This document shows, piece by piece, positions 6,979-14,715 of a stretch of 38,608 nt of DNA. Under the pieces are notes generated by a model. The model saw only the letters and a program-made list of their open reading frames with translations. It did not search any database and was not told the origin of the DNA. The stretch is from Pseudomonas fluorescens. GTDB taxonomy: Bacteria > Pseudomonadota > Gammaproteobacteria > Pseudomonadales > Pseudomonadaceae. Location of the stretch: contig NZ_CABVHK010000030.1 in assembly GCF_902497785.1 (NCBI RefSeq), forward strand, positions 1 through 38,608, written 5' to 3'. Both the position numbers and the translations under genes were made by a program. The first letter of the stretch is position 1, and every line of letters begins with the position of its first letter.

Positions 6979-8817
6979 ATGAGCCGCACGCCGAACGACA
7001 CGATTACCTGGGGCATGATGCTCCGCAAGCTGCCTTCGATTGCCAAAGCCATCCCCCGGGTGGTGAAGGGCATGAAGGCCGCCAACGTCAAGGACCCGAC
7101 CCAACCGTGTGGCCTGGGCTGGAGTTTCGAGCAAGCGACGCTGCGCAATCCCGATGGCCCGGCCCTGCTGCAGGGCTCGGTGTCCTTGACGTACTCGGAG
7201 GTCAACCAGTGGGCCAATCGCATGGCCCATCACCTGATCGCTCAAGGTATCGGCAAGGGCGACGTGGTGGCGGTTTTCATCGATAACCGTCCAGAGCTGC
7301 TGGTGACGATCCTGGCAGTGGCCAAGGTCGGCGCGATCAGCGCCTTGCTCAATACCTCGCAAACCCGCGACACCCTGGCCCACAGCCTGAACCTGGTGGC
7401 GCCCGCCGCGATCATAGTTGGTGAAGAGCTGGTCCCGGCGTTTTCGGCGGTGCGCGAACGGGTGTCGATCGACGCAGCACGCACCTGGTTTGTGGCTGAT
7501 CAAGACACGTATAACCATCCGGGCATTGCGCCCGACGGCTTCCTCAACCTGATGACCGCTTGCCTCGACAGCGCCAGTGACAACCCGCTCAGCAGTCAGC
7601 AGGTGTTTCTCGACGACCCGTGCTTCTACATCTACACCTCGGGCACCACCGGGCTGCCCAAGGCCGGTGTGTTCAAGCACGGTCGCTGGATGCGCAGCTC
7701 GGCGAGCTTCGGTTTGATCGCGCTGGATATGCGTCCCGAAGACATCGTCTATTGCACCTTGCCGCTGTATCACGCCACCGGGTTGTGCGTGTGCTGGGGC
7801 TCGGCCATCAGCGGCGCCTCGGGGTTTGCCATCCGGCGCAAATTCAGTGCCAGTCAGTTCTGGAGCGACGTGCGCCATTACCGCGCGACCACCCTGGGTT
7901 ACGTCGGCGAATTATGTCGTTACCTGGTCGATCAACCGCCCAGCGCCGAGGACAGCCGGCATGGCGTGACGAAGATGATCGGCAACGGCTTGCGCCCCGG
8001 CGCCTGGCGCGAATTCAAGACGCGTTTTGGCGTGGACCACATCTGTGAGCTGTACGCCGCGAGCGACGGCAACATCGGTTTCACCAACGTGCTCAACTTC
8101 GACAACACCGTGGGTTTTTCCCTGATGTCATGGGAGTTGGCGGCATACGACCACGACAGCGGCGCGCCGACGCGCGAACCCGACGGTTTCATGCGCAAAG
8201 TGGCCAAGGGCGAGCAGGGCCTGCTGCTGGCGAAGATCGACGACAAGGCACCGCTGGACGGTTATACCGATCCGCAGAAGACCGAAAAAGTGGTGCTTCA
8301 CGATGTGTTCGAGAAGGGCGATCGTTACTTCAACACCGGTGATCTGCTGCGCAATATCGGTTTTGGCCACGCGCAATTCGTTGATCGCCTCGGCGACACT
8401 TACCGCTGGAAGGGCGAAAACGTCTCGACCACCGAAGTCGAGAACATCCTCCTGCAACATCCGAACATTTCCGAAGCCGTGGCGTATGGCGTGGAAGTGC
8501 GCAACACCAACGGACGGGCGGGAATGGCGGCGATCACCCCGGCCGAATCCCTGGCGACCCTGGATTTCACCGAGTTGCTGGCTTTCGCCCGCGAGCGCAT
8601 GCCGGCTTACGCGGTGCCATTGTTTTTGCGGGTGAAAGTGAAAATGGAAACCACCGGCACCTTCAAATACCAGAAGACCCGGCTCAAGGACGAAGCGTTC
8701 GACCCTGATAAAGCCGGGGACGATCCGATCTACGCCTGGTTGCCGGGGACCGAGACCTACGTGCAGGTCACTGAGCAGTTGTTGACCGAGATTCACGGTG
8801 GCACGTATCGCTATTGA
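6979..8817 (+). CDS. Long-chain/very-long-chain acyl-CoA synthetase (FATP type)
   Basis: This 612-residue ANL-superfamily enzyme would activate fatty acids to acyl-CoA through an acyl-adenylate. The AMP-binding loop is YIYTSGTTGLPKAG near residues 218-231. The motif GDLLRN near residue 454 and DRLGDTYRWKGENVSTTEVE near residue 467 are hallmarks of the FATP/very-long-chain branch rather than of FadD. The C-terminal catalytic lysine region (TGTFKYQKTRLKDE) is present. The start has GGGAG five bases upstream. The N-terminus has no clear signal peptide. The gene is monocistronic, with the ankyrin gene following 98 bases later. Confidence 0.9.
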   Translation: MSRTPNDTITWGMMLRKLPSIAKAIPRVVKGMKAANVKDPTQPCGLGWSFEQATLRNPDGPALLQGSVSLTYSEVNQWANRMAHHLIAQGIGKGDVVAVFIDNRPELLVTILAVAKVGAISALLNTSQTRDTLAHSLNLVAPAAIIVGEELVPAFSAVRERVSIDAARTWFVADQDTYNHPGIAPDGFLNLMTACLDSASDNPLSSQQVFLDDPCFYIYTSGTTGLPKAGVFKHGRWMRSSASFGLIALDMRPEDIVYCTLPLYHATGLCVCWGSAISGASGFAIRRKFSASQFWSDVRHYRATTLGYVGELCRYLVDQPPSAEDSRHGVTKMIGNGLRPGAWREFKTRFGVDHICELYAASDGNIGFTNVLNFDNTVGFSLMSWELAAYDHDSGAPTREPDGFMRKVAKGEQGLLLAKIDDKAPLDGYTDPQKTEKVVLHDVFEKGDRYFNTGDLLRNIGFGHAQFVDRLGDTYRWKGENVSTTEVENILLQHPNISEAVAYGVEVRNTNGRAGMAAITPAESLATLDFTELLAFARERMPAYAVPLFLRVKVKMETTGTFKYQKTRLKDEAFDPDKAGDDPIYAWLPGTETYVQVTEQLLTEIHGGTYRY

Positions 8818-8915
8818 CGGTGGCTATGGCGGTCCTTGAGAAAAAAGAAGTGACAGCGTCGGGGCCGCTCGGGAAAACTGTCGGCTTTTGCGAATAACTG
8901 TCAGTGGAGTTTCCA

Positions 8916-9434
8916 ATGTCCGACCAAAGCCGCCAGATGACCCCGGAAGAAGCCGCCGAATTTGCCGAACAGGTGTTCAACAAGGCGCGTGAGGGCGATG
9001 CGGCCATGATGGCTGCGCTGCTGAGCAAAGGCCTGCCGCCGAACCTGCGCAACCACAAAGGCGACACCTTGCTGATGCTCGCCGCTTACCACGGCCATGT
9101 GGAAACGGTGAAAGTGCTGCTGGAGCACAAGGCTGATCCGGAAATCCGCAACGACAACGGCCAGAGCCCGATTGCCGGCGCGGCGTTCAAGGGCGATATC
9201 GCGGTGGTCAAGGCGTTGGTAGAGGGAGGCGCGCTGGTTGAGGGCGCATCGTTCGACGGCCGCACGGCGTTGATGATGGCGGCGATGTTCAACCGCGTTG
9301 AAATTGTCGATTACCTGATCAGCAAAGGCGCAGATCCGAAGGCCAAGGACGCCAACGGCGTGACGGCGCTGGATGCGGCCAAGACACTGGGCGCGGTGGA
9401 TACCACGGCGCAGCTTGAGAAATTGCTCGGCTGA
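8916..9434 (+). CDS. Ankyrin-repeat protein
   Basis: This 172-residue protein has about four to five ankyrin repeats from residue 27 to the end. The clearest units are GDTLLMLAAYHGHVETVKVL, the unit containing SPIAGAAFKGDIAVVKALVE, and RTALMMAAMFNRVEIVDYLI. There is no signal peptide, so it is probably a cytoplasmic protein-binding scaffold, unlike the exported AnkB of some pseudomonads. The ATG at 8916 is preferred over one four codons upstream because GGAG (8906-8909) lies six bases before it. Partners are unknown. Confidence 0.9.
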   Translation: MSDQSRQMTPEEAAEFAEQVFNKAREGDAAMMAALLSKGLPPNLRNHKGDTLLMLAAYHGHVETVKVLLEHKADPEIRNDNGQSPIAGAAFKGDIAVVKALVEGGALVEGASFDGRTALMMAAMFNRVEIVDYLISKGADPKAKDANGVTALDAAKTLGAVDTTAQLEKLLG

Positions 9435-9460
9435 TGGGGGAGATCCTGAGGCGTATAAAT

Positions 9461-9596
9461 CCTGTGGCGAGGGGATTTATCCCCGTTGGGTGGCGCAGCC
9501 ACCCCATTTCAGTCATCTATTTTTCTCAGGAAGACCGTGTTCACCGGATTGACGACTGCTTCGCAGCCGAACGGGGATAAATCCCCTCGCCACAGG
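9461..9596. repeat. REP doublet R2 (class B)
   Basis: Inverted 27-base arms begin cctgtggcgagggg and continue atttatccccgtt, with the inverse ending at cacagg. The spacer contains a smaller hairpin (gggtggcgcagccacccc) and the class-associated gactgcttcgcagcc. It fills the convergent gap between the ankyrin gene and the broken PstS/OmpA gene. Confidence 0.85.
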
Positions 9597-9640
9597 TAAT
9601 CCCTGTCACCAAACTTCGGTCGGCTTGAATCAGGCAGGTG

Positions 9641-10981
9641 TCAATACACCCAAACCTCAACCCGCCTATTCTTGATCCGTCCCTCATCCGCGCTGTTGGC
9701 CGCTACCGGCATCTCGGCGCCGAAGCCGCGGATCTCGCGCAATACCACGCCGCTTTTCACCAGCTCCCGCCGCACCGCCATCGCCCGCAGTTTCGACAGC
9801 AGATCGGCCCGCGCCGGGTCGCTCTTGGCATCGCCAAATCCCACCAGCGTTACCTGCCGATCAGTTTTTTCGTTGTGCTGCAGGTAATCCAGAACCCGCG
9901 TCAGATCCTGTCGCGCCTTGTTGTCCAGCGTCGCGCTGCCTTCTTCAAAGCGGAAATTCACGGTCAGGCGCTGGGCGTGGCGGCTGAGCGCCTGGTAACC
10001 CTCGGGCATCAACGCATTTGGCGTGACGGCCATGGCCTGCACGGTCTGTGCGACAAACCCGTTGGCCGCGACAATCGCCTGGCCCTTGCTGCTTTGCGCG
10101 AAAGCCACCAATGCTTGCGCCCAAGGATTTTTACCGTTGGGCGGCAGGTAAAAGAACAGTCGCCGGGACAACGGATAATCTTCGGTGGCAATCAGGCTGT
10201 TAAGCGGCAACATCGCCTGGGAATGCCCGTCGACGATTGCCACGGCTTTGGCCTGACGCACGTAGGGCAGGCCGATGAAGCCGATGCCTTGTGGGTCCCG
10301 GCTGACCGCGTCCGACAATTGCTCGCTGGATTCGAAGCGTTTTGCTGCGCTGTTCAGAGTTTTCCCACGACGGCTCAAGACCACTTCCTTGAACGTGTCG
10401 TAGGTGCCTGACTGGTCATCCCGCGCATACAGATGAATCGCTCCGCCGCTGCCGCCGAGTTCTTCCCAGGTCTTTGCTTCGCCACTGAAAATGCGCGCCA
10501 GTTGCTCGGTGTCGAGTTCAGTCAGCGGATTGTCCGGATGGACAATGATGGCCAGACCATCAATCGCGATGACCTGTTCGGCGCCGGGGCTCTTCAGATC
10601 GCCGAGGGCCTGGAGGGTCGCCAGTTCACTGTCCTTGATCGGGCGCGAGGACGCGGCAAGGTCGGCCGTCGCAGTGTTCAGTGCGGTGAAACCGGTGCTC
10701 GAACCGTGAGCCGCCACTTCCACCTCGACCCGCCGACCCTGAGCAGTTTCGCCGACCACGCGCAGTTCGTTGGCAGTGTCCGGGGCTTCGCTGTGCACCT
10801 TGAGCAAGCCCTGTTCGCGCATCAAGCCTTCGACCAATGCCGGGCCCAATGCCGCGCCGATGGTGTTGGACCCCTAGATACGCAGCACCGGGCCCTGTTC
10901 GGGTGTGGGCAAGTTACCGGCCGATGCGGTGACGGGCAGCCCAGCGCACAGCATCCACAGGAGAAAAACGCGCAGGGTCAT
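9641..10981 (-). pseudogene. Phosphate-binding-like (PstS/PBP) plus OmpA-domain protein, interrupted by an amber codon
   Basis: The intact reading frame would encode 446 residues. It comprises a signal peptide (MTLRVFLLWMLCAGLPVTASA), a PstS-like periplasmic binding domain over about residues 36-300 (SNTIGAALGPALVEGL, IDGLAIIVHPDNPL, YARDDQSGTYDTF), and a C-terminal OmpA-like peptidoglycan-binding domain (VTLVGFGDAKSDPARADLLS and AADEGRIKNRRVEVWV-type ending). Codon 36 is TAG (complement cta at 10874-10876), where the family usually has glutamine in LRIQGSNTIG. A single C-to-T change explains it. The rest of the frame is open and shows no other damage, so the lesion is recent, a sequencing error, or suppressed. 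A TTG or ATG restart downstream would lack the signal peptide and the first ligand loop. Confidence 0.85.
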
Positions 10982-11049
10982 GCCGGCACCTTGTAGGAAA
11001 AGAAAGTGCCGGGAGATTAAGTCAGTAAGGTTTCCGAAAGATGACAGAT

Positions 11050-11126
11050 CAAAAGATCGCAGCCTGCGGCAGCTCCTACGGGAGGCAACTTTCGATGTAG
11101 GAGCTGCCGCAGGCTGCGATCTTTTG
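11050..11126. repeat. REP doublet R3 (class C)
   Basis: Two 30-base arms are perfect inverses. The left begins caaaagatcgcagcctgcgg and ends cagctcctac, and the spacer is 17 bases. The doublet lies downstream of xthA, whose stop codon is four bases away, and upstream of the broken PstS/OmpA gene. The strong hairpin may end the xthA transcript. Confidence 0.88.
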
Positions 11127-11129
11127 CTC

Positions 11130-11942
11130 TTAGCTCAACTCAAGCCAGATCGGCGCATGATCCGAGGGTTTTTCCATCCCGCGCAGTTCGTAGTCCACGC
11201 CGGCATCCTTCACTCGCGGCAACAGCCCGTGGGAGGCCATGATCACGTCAATCCGCAGCCCGCGCTTGGGCTCGTCTTCAAACCCGCGGCTACGATAGTC
11301 GAACCAGCTGAAACGGTCGGCGACGTCCGGATTCAGGTGCCGGAAGCTGTCCACCAGACCCCAGTTCTTCAAGCGCGCCATCCACTCGCGTTCTTCCGGC
11401 AGGAAGCTGCATTTGCCGGTTTTCAGCCAGCGCTTCATGTTGTCCGGGCCGATACCGATGTCGCAGTCTTCCGGGGAAATGTTCACGTCACCCATCACCA
11501 CCAGCGGCTGGTCGTTGCTGAACTGGCTCTCCAGCAGTTGCTGCAGGTCGCCGTAGAAACGTTGTTTGGCCGGGAATTTGGTCGGGTGGTCGCGGCTTTC
11601 GCCCTGGGGGAAATAGCCGTTCATGATGGTCACCGGCACGCCATTGGCATCGGCGAACGTGCCCCAGATGAAGCGGCGCTGAGCGTCTTCTTCATCGGTG
11701 GCAAAACCTTTGTGCAACGCCAGCGGTTCCTGGCGCGAGAGCAGGGCGACGCCGTAATGACCCTTTTGCCCATGAAAATACACGTGATAACCCAGCGCCT
11801 GGACTTCGGCCAGCGGGAACTGGTCGTCGTGGACTTTGGTTTCCTGCAGGCCGATCACGTCGGGTTGATGCTTTTCAATCAGCGCCGCCAGCTGATGGGG
11901 GCGAGCGCGCAGCCCGTTGATGTTGAAGGAGACGATCTTCAT
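11130..11942 (-). CDS. xthA: Exodeoxyribonuclease III
   Basis: XthA is the AP endonuclease and 3'-5' exonuclease of base-excision repair, acting on DNA in the cytoplasm. The 270-residue protein begins MKIVSFNINGLRAR (N7), with metal-binding E34 in LQETK, the GDVNISPED block with the Asp-Asn pair near residue 153, and the catalytic histidine at SDHAPIWLEL close to the C-terminus. The frame is open a further 58 codons upstream into REP sequence, but the ATG at 11942 gives the conserved start. It is divergent from the GNAT gene. Confidence 0.96.
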   Translation of the reverse strand: MKIVSFNINGLRARPHQLAALIEKHQPDVIGLQETKVHDDQFPLAEVQALGYHVYFHGQKGHYGVALLSRQEPLALHKGFATDEEDAQRRFIWGTFADANGVPVTIMNGYFPQGESRDHPTKFPAKQRFYGDLQQLLESQFSNDQPLVVMGDVNISPEDCDIGIGPDNMKRWLKTGKCSFLPEEREWMARLKNWGLVDSFRHLNPDVADRFSWFDYRSRGFEDEPKRGLRIDVIMASHGLLPRVKDAGVDYELRGMEKPSDHAPIWLELS

Positions 11943-12269
11943 GGTCGGCAGGTCCTGGCAAAAGGGCGATGCTAGCTGACCTGTGGGATTGGGGCTAGGG
12001 TGGGTGAGGGGATTTGCTGTGTTCTGACAGATATCTACTAGTAGTGCCGGACTCTTCGCGGGCAAGCCCGCTCCCACAGGGTCCGTGTCGTACACAAAAT
12101 CTGTGAACACCACCAAACCTGTGGGAGCGGGCTTGCCCGCGATTTGGCCAGTTCAGTCGCTAAAGATCCTGACTTTGGTCTATACCTGTCTGGGGAACTG
12201 TGAAGCCCTCCAGCCGTTCGTACCAATAAGAGCGCAGCCACCCGAGCCGCGCCGGGGAGATCTACCGCT
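11943..12269. other. Divergent intergenic region carrying REP doublet R4
   Basis: This 327-bp stretch between xthA (minus) and the GNAT gene (plus) is largely occupied by REP doublet R4. Left of it is a short perfect palindrome ctactagtag near 12036. No convincing promoter hexamers or small gene were recognised. Confidence 0.5.
12056..12142. repeat. REP doublet R4 (class A)
   Basis: Arms tcgcgggcaagcccgctccc and cacagg, with their inverse ending cccgcga, form a 24-25 bp inverted pair. The spacer of roughly 37 bases differs at a single base from the spacer of doublet R5 near 18.45 kb, and part of it recurs in R10 near 36.63 kb. Confidence 0.88.
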
Positions 12270-12920
12270 ATGCCCGAAACATCCACCGCCATCGCCGATA
12301 TCCACATGCTCGACCGCGGCTATTCCCGCGAAGCTCGCTCGCTGTTGTACCAGGCCTACCGCCACGAGCCGACCTTCGGTTATCTGTTCGAAGCCGAACG
12401 CCCGGGTTATGAGCAGCGGGTCCGTGCCACGGTGCGCGAACTGGTCAAACAACACTTTCTTCAGGACCTGCCGGCCATTGGCCTGTTGGTCAACGACCGC
12501 TTGATCGGCATCGCGCTGATCGCGCCGCCACAAAGACGCCTGGGCATCACTGAAAGCTGGGCCTGGCGCCTGCGCATGGTGCTGAGTACCGGTTTTCGCT
12601 GCACCCGCCGTTACCTCGAATACCATGATGCGGTGATGGCGTGCGTGCCGTCCGACTCGGTGCACCTGCTGCCGTTGCTGGGGATTCATCCGCAATTTCA
12701 GGGCAAGCATTTCGGCGAGCAACTGCTGCAAGCGGTGCACAACTGGTGCGCTGTCGATGAGCACTCCGAGGGCGTCGTGCTCGACACCGGTAATCCGCGT
12801 TATCTGGAGTTCTATAAGCGTCAGGGCTACGAAGAAATCGGCGAGGTCGCCGTAGGACCGATTCGCGAGCACGTGTTTTTCCACGCCAATCCGCAAGTGC
12901 TGCAAACCGCGTCGGCTTGA
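12270..12920 (+). CDS. GNAT-family N-acetyltransferase
   Basis: This 216-residue protein matches the GNAT fold. The acetyl-CoA loop is visible as LLGIHPQFQGKHFGEQLLQA, with Q-x-x-G-K/H-x-G near residues 143-160. The final motif is VVLDTGNPRYLEFYKRQGYE near residues 170-190. The acceptor substrate is unknown. A GGGGAG ribosome site lies 10 bases before the ATG. It precedes tamA by 67 bases, but an inverted repeat between them suggests separate transcription. Confidence 0.88.
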   Translation: MPETSTAIADIHMLDRGYSREARSLLYQAYRHEPTFGYLFEAERPGYEQRVRATVRELVKQHFLQDLPAIGLLVNDRLIGIALIAPPQRRLGITESWAWRLRMVLSTGFRCTRRYLEYHDAVMACVPSDSVHLLPLLGIHPQFQGKHFGEQLLQAVHNWCAVDEHSEGVVLDTGNPRYLEFYKRQGYEEIGEVAVGPIREHVFFHANPQVLQTASA

Positions 12921-12950
12921 TCGGGTAGAACTTTCGCGCAAACCGAGGCT

Positions 12951-12976
12951 CTATCACGCTCCCACGCTCGTGATAG
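12951..12976. promoter_or_regulatory. Inverted repeat immediately before tamA
   Basis: CTATCACG at 12951-12958 and CGTGATAG at 12969-12976 are perfect 8-base inverses around a 10-base spacer. They end 11 bases before the tamA ATG, where no Shine-Dalgarno sequence is obvious. It could be an operator, a translation-limiting hairpin or a weak end for the GNAT transcript; no T-run follows. Confidence 0.45.
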
Positions 12977-12987
12977 CATCCGCGCCT

Positions 12988-14715
12988 ATGAAGTTTCCAG
13001 GAAGAATTACCAGCGGCGTGCTGATGCTGATCACCAGCTGCGCGGCGCTGGCCCAAAGTGAATTGGATGTGCGGATCAAACCGTCCAACGACGAACTGAA
13101 GGCCAATATAGAAGGCTATATCGGCAGCCTCGGCGATCGTGACGAAGAAGCCTTGCTGCGCTTCAGTCGCGGCGCCGAAGAGCAGGCGCGCAAGGCCGCC
13201 CAGGCCCTGGGCTATTACCAGCCGCAAATCGACACGGACGTAAAGGGCGGCAACAAGCCGCGCCTCATTATGAACATCGATCCCGGCGAGCCTGTGCACC
13301 TGCGCAACGTCACTGTGCGCGTCGACGGCCCCGCGGCTTCACTCAAATCCTTTCGTGTGCCCAAGAGCAACGCGCTGAAAACCGGCGCGGTGCTCAATCA
13401 TGGCGTCTACGAAGATGCCAAGCGGCTGATCCAGAATCAGGCCTCACGCTACGGTTATTTCAGCGGCCATTTCAGCCGCCAGAAACTGGCGGTCGACCCG
13501 CGCGCGGGTGTCGCCGACATTGAACTGGTCTACGACAGCGGCCCGCGCTATTCGATGGGTAAAGTCAGTTTTGAAGGCGATACGCCGTTCGACGAAGACT
13601 TGCTGCAACGCATGGTGCCATTCAAGGCCGGCACGCCCTACGACTCCGAACTGATCGCCGAACTGAATCAAAACCTGCAATCGAGCGGTTATTTCGAAGG
13701 CGTGCGCGTCGACGCCGCACCCACGGCATCGAAAAACGATGTGATCCCGGTGGACGTCAAACTCGAAACCCGCAAACCCCGGACCATGGGCCTTGGCCTG
13801 GGCTACTCCACCGACGTCGGTCCACGGGTCAAGGCCAACTGGACCCGGCACTGGGTCAACCCGCAGGGTCACAGCTATGGCTGGGAAACCGAAATCTCGG
13901 CGCCCCGGCAGAACGTCGGGCTGTTTTACGACATTCCGCTGGACCCGCCGCTGACCGACAAACTGCGCTTTGCCGGCGGTTATCAAAGCGAAGAAATCGC
14001 CGACGACGACAGCCTCAGCAAGCTGCTGACCGTCGGCCCCGAGTGGCACAGCAAGTTGCCCAGCGGCTGGCAGCGGGTGGTGTCGCTGAAATGGCAGCGG
14101 GAAGAATATCGCCTCGGCGACGATTCCGGGCTCAGCACGTTGCTGATGCCCGGCGTCAGTTACTCCTACCTGAAAAGCGACAACCGCATCGATCCGCACA
14201 ACGGTTATCGCCTGCAATTTGAAACCAAAGTGGCCAAGGAAGGTTTGGGCTCCGACACCAACCTGCTGTACGGCACGGCGCTGGTGAAAGGCTTGACCAC
14301 CGTGTTCGACAAACACCGCTTCCTCGGCCGGGTGCAAGTGGGCGGCAGCGCCACCAATGGCTACAAATCGGTGCCGCCGTCCCTGCGTTTCTTCGCCGGT
14401 GGTGATCAGAGCGTGCGCGGTTACGACTACCAGAGCCTGTCCCCGGAAAACTCCGACGGCGACCGCATCGGTGGTCGCTACATGATTGCCGGCAGTGTCG
14501 AGTATCAGTATTCCGTCGCCGAGAAATGGCGCGTAGCGACCTTCATCGACCAGGGCAATTCCTTCAACACACTCGAACTGCCGAACCTCAAGACCGGCGT
14601 CGGTATTGGCGTGCGCTGGGTGTCGCCGGTGGGGCCGATTCGCCTCGACCTGGCCCACGCGATGGACGACGACGGCGGCATTCGACTGCACTTTTCCATG
14701 GGGCCTGAGCTGTGA
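12988..14715 (+). CDS. tamA: Translocation and assembly module outer-membrane protein TamA
   Basis: TamA is the Omp85-family outer-membrane barrel that works with TamB in outer-membrane protein insertion and envelope lipid homeostasis. The 575-residue protein has a signal peptide (MKFPGRITSGVLMLITSCAA, cleavage near ALA-QS). Three POTRA domains span about residues 25-265, followed by a 16-strand barrel. The L6 signature is FFAGGDQSVRGYDYQS near residue 472. The length fits the family. The ATG at 12988 is chosen to begin the signal peptide; a GTG six codons earlier is possible. The stop overlaps the tamB start by four bases. Confidence 0.95.
   Translation: MKFPGRITSGVLMLITSCAALAQSELDVRIKPSNDELKANIEGYIGSLGDRDEEALLRFSRGAEEQARKAAQALGYYQPQIDTDVKGGNKPRLIMNIDPGEPVHLRNVTVRVDGPAASLKSFRVPKSNALKTGAVLNHGVYEDAKRLIQNQASRYGYFSGHFSRQKLAVDPRAGVADIELVYDSGPRYSMGKVSFEGDTPFDEDLLQRMVPFKAGTPYDSELIAELNQNLQSSGYFEGVRVDAAPTASKNDVIPVDVKLETRKPRTMGLGLGYSTDVGPRVKANWTRHWVNPQGHSYGWETEISAPRQNVGLFYDIPLDPPLTDKLRFAGGYQSEEIADDDSLSKLLTVGPEWHSKLPSGWQRVVSLKWQREEYRLGDDSGLSTLLMPGVSYSYLKSDNRIDPHNGYRLQFETKVAKEGLGSDTNLLYGTALVKGLTTVFDKHRFLGRVQVGGSATNGYKSVPPSLRFFAGGDQSVRGYDYQSLSPENSDGDRIGGRYMIAGSVEYQYSVAEKWRVATFIDQGNSFNTLELPNLKTGVGIGVRWVSPVGPIRLDLAHAMDDDGGIRLHFSMGPEL

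Noticed and set aside
12036..12045. Perfect palindrome ctactagtag before the GNAT gene
   Set aside because: Short, single copy and not placed relative to any recognisable promoter; kept only as a note.
12056..12142. Possible CRISPR repeat or small RNA gene at the inverted repeats
   Set aside because: The units are single inverted doublets scattered between genes, not tandem direct repeats with spacers, and they match REP elements.
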